A stretch of 64,000 nt of DNA from Syncephalastrum monosporum B8922 (lineage: Eukaryota > Mucoromycota > Mucoromycetes > Mucorales > Syncephalastraceae): assembly GCA_000697355.1 (NCBI GenBank), contig JNEN01000902.1:1-64000 (forward strand), in the 5' to 3' direction. The notes under the pieces are model-generated. The model made no database searches, was not told the origin of the DNA, and saw nothing but the letters and a program-made list of their open reading frames with translations. Numbering within the stretch: position 1 is the stretch's first letter; every line of letters begins with the position of its first letter. Positions 24,953 through 37,200 of the stretch are shown here, piece by piece. A program made the translations under genes and the position numbers.

Positions 24953-27006
24953 TTAGCGGCGGTTGGAGTAGACGTGGGCAAAGGCACGGGTAGCAGCACG
25001 CTTCAACTTGGTCTGGGCACCCTTGATGTCATCAACCGAGGCCTCCTCAGCCGAGATGTCCATGAACTCCATGGCCTCAGCAAGGGCAGTCTCGATCGAC
25101 TCACGGTCACCACGGCGCAGCTTCATGCTGACGTTGGGGTCCGAGATGTTGTTCTCGACCTGGTAGACGTACGACTCAAGGTCCTGCTTGGCCTGGACGA
25201 CAGCCTCACGCTTCTTGTCAGACTCGGCGTTCTTGGCGGCATCCTCAACCATGCGGTCGATATCGGCGGCCGAGAGGCGGGTCGAGTTGGAGATGGTGAC
25301 ATCAGCCTTGCGGCCGGTGGTCTTGTCCTGAGCGGTGACCTTCAGGATACCGTTGGCATCCAAGTCGAAGGTGCAGAGAAGCTCGGGGGTACCGCGGGGG
25401 GCGGGGACAAGGCCGTTGAGCGAGAACTCACCAAGCATGTTGTTCTCCTTGGTCATCAGACGCTCACCCTCGTAGACGGGGAAGGTGACGGTGGTCTGGT
25501 TGTCAGCAGCGGTGGTGAAGACCTTGGACTTCTGGCAGGGAATGGGGGTGTTGCGGGGAACAACGACGGCCATGATGCCACCCTGCATCTCAACACCGAG
25601 CGAGAGAGGGACGACGTCGAGAAGGAGGAGGTCCTGGGTCTTCTCGTTACCGGCCTGGTTGGTCAGGACAGCAGCCTGGACGGCAGCACCGTAGGCGACG
25701 GCCTCATCGGGGTTGATGGACTTGTTGAGCTCCTTGCCATCGAACAGGTCAATGAGAAGGGACTGGATCTTGGGGATACGGGTGGAGCCACCGACAAGGA
25801 CAACCTCATCGACCTCCTTCTTGTCGATCTTGGCATCCTTGAGGACGCGCTCGACGGGCTCGACGGTCGAAGAGAACGACTGCGAGTTGATCTCCTCGAA
25901 CTTGGCACGGGTGATGTTGGACTGGAAGTCAATACCCTCGAAGAGCGAGTCGACCTCAACGGTGGTCTGGGTCAGGGACGACAGGGTGCGCTTCGCACGC
26001 TCGGAGGCGGAGCGAAGACGACGGAGGGCACGGGCATCACCGGAGATGTCCTTCTTGTGCTTGCGCTTGATCTCCTGGACAAAGTGGTTGACGAGAGTGT
26101 TGTCAAAGTCCTCACCACCCAAGTGGGTGTTACCAGCGGTGGCCTTGACGGCAAAGACACCACCGGAGATGGTCAGGAGCGAAACATCGAAGGTTCCACC
26201 ACCGAGATCGAAGATAAGGACGTTCTTCTCCTTCTTGTCGTTGGCATCCAGACCGTAGGCAATGGCAGCAGCGGTGGGCTCGTTGATGATACGGAGGACC
26301 TCCAGACCGGCAATGGTACCAGCGTCCTTGGTGGCCTGACGCTGCGAGTCGTTGAAGTAGGCGGGGACGGTGACAACAGCCTTGGAGACCTTCTTGCCAA
26401 GCTTAGCCTCAGCAATCTCCTTCATCTTGATGAGGACCATGGAAGAGATTTCTATATTGGACGAATAAAATTTTATATATCAGCCACACAGAACCAACCA
26501 CAATAGAGATTGTGCATTAAAAATTTTTTAGGCTTTTCGGCCTTATTTTTTAAAACTTACCCTGGGGAGAGTACTTCTTGGTCTCACCCTCGAACTCGAC
26601 CTGGACGAAGGGGTTGCCGTTGTCCTCAACGAGCTGGAAGGGCCAGTTGACCATATCAGCCTTGACCTCGGGGTCATCGAAACGACGGCCAATAAGACGC
26701 TTGGCATCAAAGACCGTGTTCTTGGGGTTCATGGCAGCCTGGTTCTTGGCGGCATCACCAATCAGACGCTCGCTCTCAGAGAAGGCGACGTACGAAGGGG
26801 TCGTGCGGTTGCCCTGCTCGTTGGCAATGATTTCAACACGCTCGGACTCCCAGACACCAACGCAGGAGTAGCTATTCAAATCATGCGCAAAAAAAAGTTG
26901 GGTCAGATACCCGGCCTAGATTTCTTTTGTTTCCTCTGTAGTGTGTGTGTATATCTTACGTAGTACCCAAGTCGATACCGATGGCACCCTCGTATTCGGC
27001 AGACAT
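24953..27006 (-). CDS. SSB1: Ribosome-associated Hsp70, Ssb type
   Basis: Three exons (27006-26960, 26871-26561, 26451-24953), 618 residues. It is a complete Hsp70: phosphate loop GIDLGTTYSCV, the [13 protein letters not shown] signature, [12 protein letters not shown], and a substrate domain with the EGER/LGEF strands. The C-terminus ends [10 protein letters not shown] and lacks the EEVD tail and G/P-rich segment of Ssa-type cytosolic Hsp70. Length (~613 in yeast Ssb) and the SPQGEISSMVL and LKRAATRAF features place it with Ssb, which folds nascent chains at the ribosome with RAC. Only 96 bp separate its ATG from the stop of the upstream gene, and its leader is CT-rich. Long antisense open frames over this gene are a codon-bias artefact. 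Confidence 0.92.
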
Positions 27007-27102
27007 GTTTGCAATGGAAATAAAAAGAGAGAGAAAAGAGAAAGGAAGGAACACAAGTTTGCAAGCTTGGTGCGGGCTTAAGTCGCAAAAACAATTTTTT
27101 TT

Positions 27103-28092
27103 TCAAGGCGCGAATGACTGCTCTTCCTCAGCATGGACGCCACCGTGCCTTTGATTGGTTTCTAGCTTTTGTTCCATCTCTCGCAACGCTTTCACGAGCG
27201 CTGCTTTGTCCTGTTGCAGCTCTAAAACCTGTGCCTTGAGTCGTTCATTTTCCTTGACCAACCGATTGTTCTGCTGGATCCAAATCAGGGCTTCGTCCAT
27301 ATTGGCGTTCGGCCGCATCGGCACCCGAGCGTTCTGTGCATACGCCCACGTATTAGGGAAGCGGACACAGTAATCCATCACGACACTCTGTGATCGCGCA
27401 TGTTTTGTATTTGTGCTGGAGGGGCGCACCGGTGTGGAGCTCGTCGGGAGCGGGCATGGTCCGGACTGTTGCCGGTGACAAAAAAGACAGATGAAAAAGT
27501 CAATCAAATTTTAGGTTGGTGACACAAAAGTATAAAGGCACTCAAAAAAGCCCAAGCACGATACGTACGACGGTGTGGGTGTGGGTGTGAAGAGGTGGGG
27601 AGGGGTATCGATCAGGTACGCTCGATCTACTATAATGAAAGGTACCTTTTTTTTTAAGCCCTTGTCATCGTCATCATCATGACACCATACTGGGTACCTT
27701 TTACTGGGAATCGTAGCGCTCATAGCGGTCGGGGAAGCGGCGACCGTTGAGGAGGCGGGGGTGAGGAGGAGGGAATCATTATCGTCGTCGTCGTCGTTAC
27801 CGTTGTCGTCTACTTCTTTTTTGTTGCTGCTGTCGTTGTTGGCATGAATAACAGAAGAAGGTGGGTTGGTCTGGATTCTCAGGGACTTGGCTCGCATGGC
27901 CAGCGAAGATGCATCCAATGAGAGATGCTTCATCTCGGGATGGGCGCTCCTTCGCCGTTGGTAATGTTTAAGCTACATGTCCAGTGTTGCATGAACATAC
28001 ACCGTCCCTCCCTTTGTAGAGTCACATAACATGGAGTAGTATACCTTTTTACGTCCTGCCAAGAGTAGGTCTTCCCGCTGTGGTTGGGACAT
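27103..28092 (-). CDS. Small coiled-coil protein with golgin (GM130)-like N-terminus
   Basis: Three exons (28092-28045, 27972-27646, 27465-27103), all joined in frame; 245 residues. The first residues, MSQPQREDLLLAGRKK followed by LKHYQRRRS across the first intron, resemble the basic helix (LAAAKKKLKxxQ) that opens golgin GM130 and related fungal proteins. The middle is acidic and low complexity with Asp runs. The C-terminal exon has VVMDYCVRFPNTWAYAQNAR, then a leucine/acidic coiled coil (ENERLKAQVLELQQDKAALV). A Golgi tether or vesicle-transport role is only inference. It lies head-to-tail with the Ssb gene. Confidence 0.65.
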
Positions 28093-28686
28093 GATATTGA
28101 AGGCAACATGCTCAAACACTTTTTTTCCGGTGCGGGTACCGATATATATAATATTCAGTATGCTCTTATATAAATCGGGTCGATCACGCCCCGGTTACGC
28201 CTTGTGTCATTTTTTCGCACCACGCCTGGCCTTGTAAGCTGTTCTTGGACTGACACGCCTTCCTTGCTCGTGTGTCGCTATTCCTCTTAGTGACTTTTCA
28301 GCACGCTGCTTTATTCCTTTTGATATGTTTATGTATGTTTGCTTACTGTCACTACCACAAACAGTACCACCCCCATGACACCCCCTGTATCCTGCTGCTT
28401 TAGAGAAAGAGAGAGAGCTACGGATCCAAATCCTATGACGACTAAAAGTAGACGCTTGACTATATACACAAGACAGACTTCTACGTCTGTATCATAGAAA
28501 TTGAACACATTGACATGTTCAGTCTATATTGAGCGCCTATAAATCTGGTGTATGCAGCATGTTCGGGAATCCCATCCACTTTTTTTTAAATTGCAGTCAC
28601 TTGAGAGCCCGACGGCGAAAACACACAAAAACTACCATTGCCCCCCGCGCGATGGAACGTTTTCTTTCTCTATATTTCTTTCAACC
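28093..28686. other. Divergent promoter region (golgin-like / NDPK)
   Basis: About 0.6 kb. A TATATATA stretch at about 28141-28149 lies upstream of the golgin-like gene, and a TATAAAT lies upstream of the kinase. No gene seen. Confidence 0.55.
28538..28544 (+). promoter_or_regulatory. TATA box of the nucleoside diphosphate kinase gene
   Basis: TATAAAT located 143 bases upstream of the ATG at 28687. Confidence 0.4.
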
Positions 28687-29894
28687 ATGTTCGCCCGCTC
28701 CTTCGTTCGTGCCGGTACGCCAGGGATATTGTCTCCTGCGTTTCTTGAAAGCTCATAGAGTCCATCTCTTTTCTTTTTCTCATAGCCCGCCCCGCCGCTG
28801 CCTCCATGAAGGGTAATACTAAACGCGTCCTAAAGAATTAGAGAAAAAAAAAGCAGCACACACACACACACAAAAACACGAAGGTTGACGCCATGATCAA
28901 ACATCTCCCTATTTGTAGCCCGTGCCTTCTCCACCGCCAGCCGTGCCACCGCCTCGGCCTCGTCCCGCATGGCCACCTTTGCCACTGCTGGTGCCGTCGC
29001 CGCCGGCGCTGCCACCTACGCTTTCTACTCGAGTATGTACAACACGTTTTTTTCTGTGATACCACCCAGGCAGCAGCAACTAAAAATATCTCTTTCTCTC
29101 TCTTTCTCTTCTCTAGACGCCCAGTCCCCCGTCTTTGCTGACGCCAAGCCCATCGCTGGTGTCAAGTACGCATCTTGAGCAAATGGAAAAAAAAGTATAC
29201 CATGGACTTACTTATATTCTCTTTTTTAGGGGTACCTTCTCTGAGCGCACCTTCATTGCCATCAAGGTAAGGAAAGATTAGATAAAGAGATAAAGAGTGG
29301 TATGTACTGACGAATTTACATTGTGTGTGCATAGCCCGATGGTGTCCAGCGTGGTCTGATTGCCAAGATCATTGCCCGCTTCGAGGAGCGCGGCTACAAG
29401 CTTGTCGGTATGAAGGCCATCTTCCCCTCCAAGGAGCTGGCCGAGCAGCACTACGCTGACCTCAAGACCAAGCCCTTCTTCAACGGCCTGGTCGACTACA
29501 TGACCAACCAGAAGGCTCCCGTCATCGCCATGGTAACGTCCCGAGATGCGATCAAGGTTCACTTGTATTAACGTAGTGTGTATACTAGGTCTGGGAGGGT
29601 AAGGATGTCATCCGCCAGGGCCGTGCCATGATTGGCGCCACCAACCCTCTGGACGCCGCCCCCGGCACCATCCGTGGCCAGTACTGCCAGGTTGTTGGTA
29701 AGTGTGAAACAGCCTTAAAGTCGGAACCAGTATCCCTGATAGAGACATGTGCTATGTACTTAGGCCGCAACATCATCCACGGCTCTGACTCGTACGAGTC
29801 TGCCGAGAAGGAGATCTCGCTCTGGTTCAGCGGTGCTGGTGAGCTCCTCGAGTGGACCCCCGCCAACGCCGAGTGGCTCCACTCGGACAACTAA
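28687..29894 (+). CDS. Nucleoside diphosphate kinase, mitochondrial type
   Basis: Eight exons (28687-28714, 28786-28812, 28919-29032, 29117-29165, 29230-29266, 29335-29532, 29589-29697, 29764-29894). The catalytic core is standard: [35 protein letters not shown]-like [26 protein letters not shown], and NIIHGSDS with the phosphorylated His. Ahead of it are ~60 extra residues with a mitochondrial presequence (MFARSFVRA, then a RAFSTASRA cleavage-like site) and a hydrophobic segment ([20 protein letters not shown]) that probably anchors it to the inner membrane. It exchanges terminal phosphates between NTPs and NDPs; placement resembles NME4-type enzymes in the intermembrane space. Codon bias suggests high expression. 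Confidence 0.93.
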
Positions 29895-30128
29895 GTTATC
29901 TAGACTTTTTGTTCTTCTTTTTCATTGTGTTTCAATACAACCCTCGTGTTCTCCGAATAGAAGAAAGGGAATCTTGTATTTATATGTAATGAACCCATTG
30001 CTGGAGGGCGGTCGCGTGCACGGAGTCGCAGTATGAGGAGGACTTTTTGCATATCCAGTTTTTAAACCCGACAAAAATGATGAAATGATACGCATATCTT
30101 CTTTTTCGTTTTCTTCTCCTTTTGTAAC

Positions 30129-31169
30129 ATGGCGTCTGAACAGGAGCCGCAGTTGACAGACGAGCAGATCCTGCAATTTGAACAGCAGATCAAGGATGAA
30201 GAAGCGCTCAAGGTGACACCCTAAGCAGCGTGTGTCTGTTCTTCTGTGTGACTCATGGACGACAGTAGATTCCTTTGGTCTGCCAAGATGAGCCTATTTC
30301 CACGCTCGAGGATGAGTTTAAGGAGAACCAGCCCTTCTTACAAAAAGTGCAGGTGAGCTTCAAACGGGGTCTATGGACGATGGAGCCTTTGACACCGACG
30401 GATAGAACCTCGCGACGACGTCGGACAGGGTGCGCAAGTGCCGCGGAGACGGTAAGAGACAGGGTCTGCACGCGTTCTACCGATGCTCATCCGTTTATCG
30501 ATAGGTAACTGTTTCTTCAGAGGCAAGACAAAAGGGAGAAAAGCATGCTCCCGTGTGTGTGTGTGTACGTATCTAGGCTTGCATGCTAAACCCAACCCAT
30601 TTACAACAGCCTTCGCATTTGCATGGTTCGAGAGCGTCGCACAGCGCCCTGACACGTACGAAGCCGAATTAGCAGCGCTCAAGGCCACACCCGACATGCT
30701 CGAGCGCGCCGGCTTCCAGAAACTCGCGTTTGAGGACTTTTACGACGTCACCCTCGAGCAGTTCCAGCAACTCCCAGCGTTCGCGACCGACCGCGACATG
30801 CTTCTCGTCAACTTCCAGTCGGAAGAGATCAGCAACGCGATCGTGATGCACCTCCGCTTCATCGCGTCCGCCTATCTGCGCATCCACGCCGCTGAGTACG
30901 AGCCATTTTTGATGGTCGAACAGATCTCGATTGACGAGTTCTGCGCCATGCACGTCGAGGCATTTGGGCGCGAGTCGGACCACCTCGTGATCATTGCGCT
31001 AACCAAGGCCCTCCAGATACCCGTCCACGTCATTTATCTCGACGGCTCCGCGAACGACGCCGCGGCCGTCCACGAGTTCTGGCCGGATGAATCCAACAAA
31101 AACAAGACCCCACTGCGCCTCATCTATCGCCCCGGTCATTATGATATCTTGTACGAGAAGCGCGCATAA
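30129..31169 (+). CDS. Otubain-family deubiquitinase (OTUB1-like)
   Basis: Five exons (30129-30212, 30269-30352, 30406-30451, 30505-30522, 30610-31169), 263 residues. EDEFKENQPFLQKVQ and VRKCRGD lead into the catalytic loop DGNCFFRAFAFAWFES, which is assembled from three exons: the Cys sits on an 18-nt microexon. The intron after it begins GC (GCAAGA) and ends CAACAG. It is 87 nt long, a multiple of three, and has no stop. Later blocks include MLLVNFQSEEISNAIVMHLR and VEQISIDEFCAMHVEAFGRE. The catalytic His lies in RPGHYDILY near the end. The family cleaves Lys48-linked ubiquitin chains and can inhibit E2 enzymes. Length matches OTUB1 (271). Convergent with VPS52, 109 bp between stops. Confidence 0.92.
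30505..30522 (+). other. 18-nt microexon carrying the otubain catalytic cysteine
   Basis: GT-AAC-TGT-TTC-TTC-AGA-G codes the NCFFR of the catalytic motif. It is preceded by a 53-nt GT-AG intron (30452-30504) and followed by an 87-nt GC-AG intron (30523-30609). The choice is dictated by the family motif DGNCF(F/Y)RAF. Confidence 0.8.
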
Positions 31170-31182
31170 AGAACTCAAATAC

Positions 31183-31214
<32 letters not shown>

Positions 31215-31278
31215 ATGTATATGTGTATATATTATATCTCTACCTAACTGTATTAAGAGAAAGTGGAATGCCGAGTGA

Positions 31279-34052
31279 CTAGAATGCACTGCGGAACTTT
31301 TTGATTTCGACCATGACGGTCTGCACACCCACGGGTTGGATGGGCCCCAATCCGCCCCGCTGATCGATCAGGTCAATGAACTTGGTATAGTAGACAATCA
31401 GCTGGCCTAGCACAGCATGCAGCACGGTCGTGCCGTTCTTGAAGTTTGAAAAGTACTGGATCACAGACGCGTTGATGGCCGTCAGCGACTCGCGCCACGT
31501 CTGCGCAAAGTGGTGTGTGATCCGCTGGAGCTCGCCCTTTTCAAACTGACTCACATTCTTGGTTTGCTCCGCCCGCTTGACGCAGCTCACGAGCGGCCCA
31601 AAGAATGGCATCAGCTGCTCGTCTACAAATGCGCCAATCTGGATCTGTAGGACCTGCCGGACGTGCTCCAGCTCGCCCTCGAGTGCGCGGTTGTGGCCCT
31701 CCTGAAAGACGGACGCAATGACGTCGTAATTGTTGATCAGGAACGCAATTTTTCGCGCCGGTTCGCTGAATTCGTTCGACATGCGGGCTAACAGACCTTC
31801 GAGCTCGTTGCGCATCTTTTGTACACTGGAGGATCCTGTCAGTACACAGCTTTGCATCTCTTTCTGCTTTTTCCATTATTACCTGTTGGTGAGGATTGCA
31901 TCGTCGTAGCCTTCATTGAGGACAAGCAGCGACGCGGCAAATTCGGCGTACCGACGTGTCACATAGTGGGGGTGGATATCTTTGACACTCGAGATCACCG
32001 ACTTGGTGTTGGCCATTTTTTTCAGACTCTCAATATGGAGTCCCATCACATGTTGAAAGCGCGGCCAGAGCAGCATCATGGTCGAGTTGGTATATCCTTC
32101 AAGAGTCGGTACGCGTCGCCGTTGGAGCTCTAGGGCCAGCTGTGTATTGATCCGAATGCAGAGTAGAATGCCGACGGCGTCGTACGAGTTTTCGACATAT
32201 GCCTTGGTGAAGTTCTTGCAAAAAAAAAAAAAAAGATATGCATAAGTTCATATCGCATAATTCTCAATGAAAGCACACAAGTCCTTACGATGCCGACTTT
32301 TTCGGTCGGTTCAAAAATTTGCTGAAAGACGTTCTTGATGGTATCCGCGGACTTCTTCGTGTCTCGACTCGAGAAGAACTCGCATATAAAGAGGTATTCC
32401 GAACTGGCATTGTCAATCAGAGTCAGGTTGAAACTTCGAAAGATTTGCTCGAATTGATATTTCTGTTTCCGTGGTATTAGTTTCGCTCGAGGGTCTCTCT
32501 CTCTCTACCCATCTCCTCTTAATACACATACCTGATCCTTGTCTTCCGCCACGTGAACGAGGATCACACCTTGCTCTTGCATCCGCAGCACGTCGATACG
32601 GTCACCGAGCGCAAACACGTTCGTCTTTTTGATCGCCATCTTGCTCGTACCACCAAATAAACCTGTACGTCGCTACCCTAAGCGCCTGGCCCAACCCCCA
32701 CTTTTTCTAAATATGAACTTACTTTTTCGCACATTTTCCTCGACACCAATCAGGTCCGACTTGTCAGCGGCCACAGTCTGGAGCCGGCTGAGGCCCTTGG
32801 CGTACCGCTCAAAATGGTTATTGAAGTACCACTTGAGTGCATTGATGTAGGTCTGGCGAATCTCGGTTGCTGCATCGTTATGGCGCTCAATGACAAACTG
32901 GTGCATCTCGCGGTATTTGAGGAACACAGACTGCTGCATGATCTGCACGTTCGTGTTGGGTACCAGCAGGGCGTGGATGCGCTCGACAAAGAAGTCGCGA
33001 ATGGTCGCAGCGGCCTTGAGTCGCAGTTTCTCGAGCTCCGGACCGACGTTGCGCAGCGCCTTGATGGGCTTGTTCTGGTTGGCCTTGACGAAGCGCATCT
33101 GCTTGTTGATGCCCAGCAAGTACTGGAGCCATGCCTCGTCGACGTCGCCTTCGGTGATCTTCCGGATGCTGTCTGGTGGAATGACCATGCCCTGCAGCGA
33201 CTTGCCGAGCTTGGCCTCGACCGCTTTGCGGTTCTTGAGCTTGACGCTCATCCGCGAGGACTGTTCTTGCAGATTGCGGATCTCGCCGCTGATATTGCCA
33301 AGATCGCTTTGAAACACGTTCAGCAGCTCTTCCATGCGTCCCAGCACCTCGTCGCATGACTAGAGAAAACAGGTCAATGTTCTGCTCCGGCTTTGCTTCC
33401 ATCGTGCTCACTGCCGGGGGGGGGGATAGGTACCTGGATCTCCGAGTGTAAATCGATAAAGGACTCTACCTGACCGATATCTACAGTGCACTGTCTGTGA
33501 ATCACCCTATCCTCATCCATTTCCAGTGTGTGAATGACTACATACAGTCGTTTTCGAGATCATTCTGCACCGTCGTACGTTCCTCTTCAATCTGTCGCGC
33601 ATATTCACGGAGATCCATGTCATTCTCGAGGGCTTGTCGCACAAACTCGTCTTCCTGAAAGGCCGATATTCGGTCTGCCCCCCGTTTTGCTGTCAGTCTA
33701 TCATGTCTATCCTCTTTTGCGCGATGGTGTTACCGTCGACTTGTTCGAATGTGATTTGGCTAAAGTCAATGTCGACCTCGGGGTCATCGGGGTCTAGCTA
33801 ATGCAGGGTTAAACACACATGGTCGCGCATGGGTACAGATAGCGTTACAAGCGAGTCACCCGCCAAGGCTTCCTGGAGGAGCACGTCAAGCTCTTGCAAT
33901 GCAGCGGGGGTCATTTCTTTTTTGCTGTCAGGCTCAGGCCCAGGCCCAGGCTCAGGCTCAGGAGATGAGGGTAGGGTGGGCAGATCTTTGTTCATGTCTG
34001 TGTCTTTTGTCGGTGGCAAGTCATCGTTGCTGCCTGCAGCACCGCTGTTCAT
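31279..34052 (-). CDS. VPS52: VPS52, GARP/EARP tethering complex subunit
   Basis: Multi-exon gene starting MNSGAAGSNDD and ending EIKKFRSAF. An acidic, Pro/Glu-rich N-terminus leads to PDDPEVDIDFSQITFEQVDG and RISAFQEDEFVRQALENDMD, then the diagnostic coiled-coil core: MEELLNVFQSDLGNISGEI, LQEQSSRMSVKLKNRKAVE, FVERIHALLVPNTNVQIMQQ and QTYINALKWYFNNHFERYAK. The C-terminal half is helical, as in CATCHR tethers. Vps52 forms the core of GARP (with Vps51/53/54) for endosome-to-Golgi retrograde transport. It is transcribed from the same strand as, and 206 bp upstream of, nothing related: the NRPS-like gene precedes it. Introns are mostly 60-100 nt. Confidence 0.92.
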
Positions 34053-34258
34053 AGCCTGGGACGTGTAGGATAAAAAAAGGAAGATTGAAACAGGCTACTT
34101 GCTATTCCGCGTGTTTCTGCCTTTCTCGACCGACTCCCCAAATGGAGCGGAGCTGTTATTGTATTTGCATTTTCTACAAGACAGAATCCTTGCATAGGCC
34201 ACGTTCACCGATTCAAAAATTACTAAAACAATGTATTACAAAGCCATGGCCTGGTAAG

Positions 34259-37200
34259 CTACTTCAGGCTTGCTAGGGCGGGCTCATAGAAGCCGAGTTT
34301 CTGCCAATAAGCGAACTGCTTAGCCAGCAGATCGGCATCCAGTGGAGGAGCGGCAGCAAGCGTAGGCGCCGCGCGCACCGCTTTCTCTGTCTTGAACAGA
34401 GGCATTTTAGATGCCTCGCTTAAACGGTCCTGGTAGTAGCCCAAGAGCTTGTAAGCAGGGTTCTCTCTATCCTGGGAAAGCGCATCCACCCACGCGCTAG
34501 GTGCCACCGTCTCAAACTGCAGGCCACACGCTTTCATGCTATCCAAGAGATGGGTCCACGGCACTCGATTTGGGTTCACAATGTGGTACACCGGCTGCTC
34601 TCCCAGCGCTTTTGTCTTGTAGGTGCTCAGCATGAGCTCCAAGATGGCTGTCGAGGCGTAGTCTACCGGGAGCCAGTCCAAGTCGCTCTTGAGATCCGGC
34701 ATCTTTGTATTTCATACAGAAATGGACAGTGGAAGTGGTTACAATGAGTGTGAAACGTCCCCAGTATTGTGTTTACCTTGTGCATGATATGACCACCGCC
34801 CACAATGAGTAAGGGATACTGCTCGCTGATGTTCCATGCACCGTGACGGGTGTCGCCGTACAGCTGGCCCATGCGCTCCACGATGCAGGGCATGTTTTTC
34901 TCGCGCGCTAAATAGGCAAACAGGTGCTCGACAATGTACTTGGATTGTGCATAGCCAAGCGGCATCGCCACATGTGGGTCATCCTCCACAACGGATTCGG
35001 TGATATTGGATCGGCCACTCGCAGCCACGCAGCTCACACTCGAGATAGTATGGACGTACATCGGATTGACGTCGCGGTGCGCAAACTGGAGGAGGTTGTA
35101 CATGCCCTGGATACACGCCTTGTCGTAGTGTGCGACGGGCTGGTGGAAGTCGAGGAGCCAACCGCACGCCTGCACCAATGTCACCTCCCTTTTAAGGCGG
35201 TCGTACGTCGCCGCGTCCCAGCCAAGGTAAGGCGCACTCAGATCCATAGGCAGCACCTCCAGTTTGTCGCTCTTGATGAGCGATGTGTCGAACTCACGGC
35301 GCGTGAACGCATCCACCAAGCGCTGGACAAGCTGCTCGGGTGGGCCACGCACCAAGGCTACGACACGCTTGACCCGGGAGGAGAGGAGCATGTCGCGCAG
35401 GAGAAAGACGCCAAGCGAGCCCGTCGCACCCGTGAGCAGGATGACATGTTCGTCTTCTTGGGATGATGTCGTACCACACGGCCACGGGAGAAGGGACCGC
35501 ATCCATGTCCAGCTTGTGCTTGGTCGCTTGCAAACCGCAAAATCCTGCGCAGCCTTGTCCAAATAGCGTTCTTTGAGGGCCTGCGTCTCCCTGTAATGCG
35601 CTTCCACCCGCGCAGATTCATCTTGGACCTTGCCATGATGCAGCTGCCACAAGGTGTGGGTCAGGTCGGCAATCGTGGGGTATTCAAAGATCATGGTCAT
35701 AGGGACATCGGCATACGTGCTTTGGATGCGGTTGCGGAGCTGGATCGCCAGCAGCGAGTTGAGTCCATAGTCAAACAGGGACGTTTGCGTATCCAGCTGT
35801 GACCGATCTTTGCGGAGAACGTCCGCTGAGACGGATAGTAAGAAGGCCTCAATGTCTTTCATCTCCCAACTGACGGTAGCTGTAGCACCGCTCACGCTGC
35901 TGCTTTGGGTGCTGGATACAGGCATCGCATCCGTAGCGGAGGATCCTTTGCCCTCAATAAAGTTGCGGTACATTTCTTCAATCTCGTCTTTGAACTCTTC
36001 AATGCACCGCTTTCGGACCACCGTGTTTTTGGGAGTCGTTACCAGATGTCGTTCGCGAGGCAGGATATATACCATTTCAGGCAAAAGGGTGCTATGATTG
36101 GGCGCGTCTGCATTGGCTTTATCCACACCGGCTTGAACTACATGCATAACATAAATGTTTTAAGCGTTTGTATCCCTGACATGAGTCACATTACCTGCAT
36201 TGATGATTTCTTGTTGTGTATGGTTATTTATCTGGTCATAATCGAGTTCAACAAGCACTGCCGTGCAGGGACGGCCCTCAGCTACCACAACGCAGTATTT
36301 CACGATAGGTACATCCGCTATCATGCCTTCCATCGGCACTGGGTCAGTTTTTTCTCCATTTTTCCTGTAAAGCGACGGTCAACCGCTGCAAGCAATATAC
36401 TTTCAATTACAACTTACATGACTAAAACATCATCTTTGCGACCGATGTGTATCCATGCGTTTGGGCCAGCTTCCTCATCACGTCTGAATAGATCATTCGT
36501 TGCGATATCGCCGTTGGGGAGGTTACCAGCCCCTGTGGCGAGTGAAGGGCAGTCGCCACGGACCACGAGATGATATACACCTGTAGCTGGATTCACAGGC
36601 TCCCATAGCATGTAAGGCTCCATCATTTTGATCATTATGAGCGAGCGCCAGTGCTTGCTTTTTCGATCGGGGTTAGCTTTCGCAAACGCATTCACTTCAG
36701 TGGCACCAATCCCGTTACGGACATTGATGCCGTGTTTAAAGTAGAAGTCGCCTACGACCTTGGGTGTGGCCGCACCACCATACCTTTTAGATCATCTTAT
36801 TAGAAAAGACAGGAAAGAGTGACAGAGGTTTTCCGCCTGGTTTTTTTTTTTCTTGATTCTTACTGGATCAATTTAATCTTTTGGAGTGGTTCATAATCGT
36901 GCGTGACTTCAAGATGTGCCTTGAGCTGGCTCAATATCAATGGCGGGAGCGCCATAAGAGATACCTTGTGCGACCGGCATAAGCTGAGTATTTCTGCGGG
37001 CTGCGGTGGTAGGCGATCGAGCAAGATGACGCTGCCACCCACGGCTGCCTGGCTCGTGACTGCGTTAATACCGAACATGTGGAATCTGCAGTATATATCG
37101 ATTAGTGTCATTATTTTGACTCCTATGCTTTTCAGAACTTGCAGAGGTAAAGAGGGCAAATAGACATCTGTGGACGTCGGGAACACCTCAGGACACATAA

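Noticed and set aside
24974..26506. 510-codon antisense open frame over the Ssb Hsp70 gene
   Set aside because: It is the known antisense-ORF artefact of strongly codon-biased Hsp70 genes; low-complexity Leu/Gly/Asp composition and no own promoter or domain.
30452..30500. Reading the otubain loop through 30452 without splicing (DGKRQGLHAFYRCSS)
   Set aside because: It superficially resembles the FYR motif but loses the catalytic Cys spacing and hits a stop at 30502-30504; the GT-AG intron plus microexon restores the family motif exactly.
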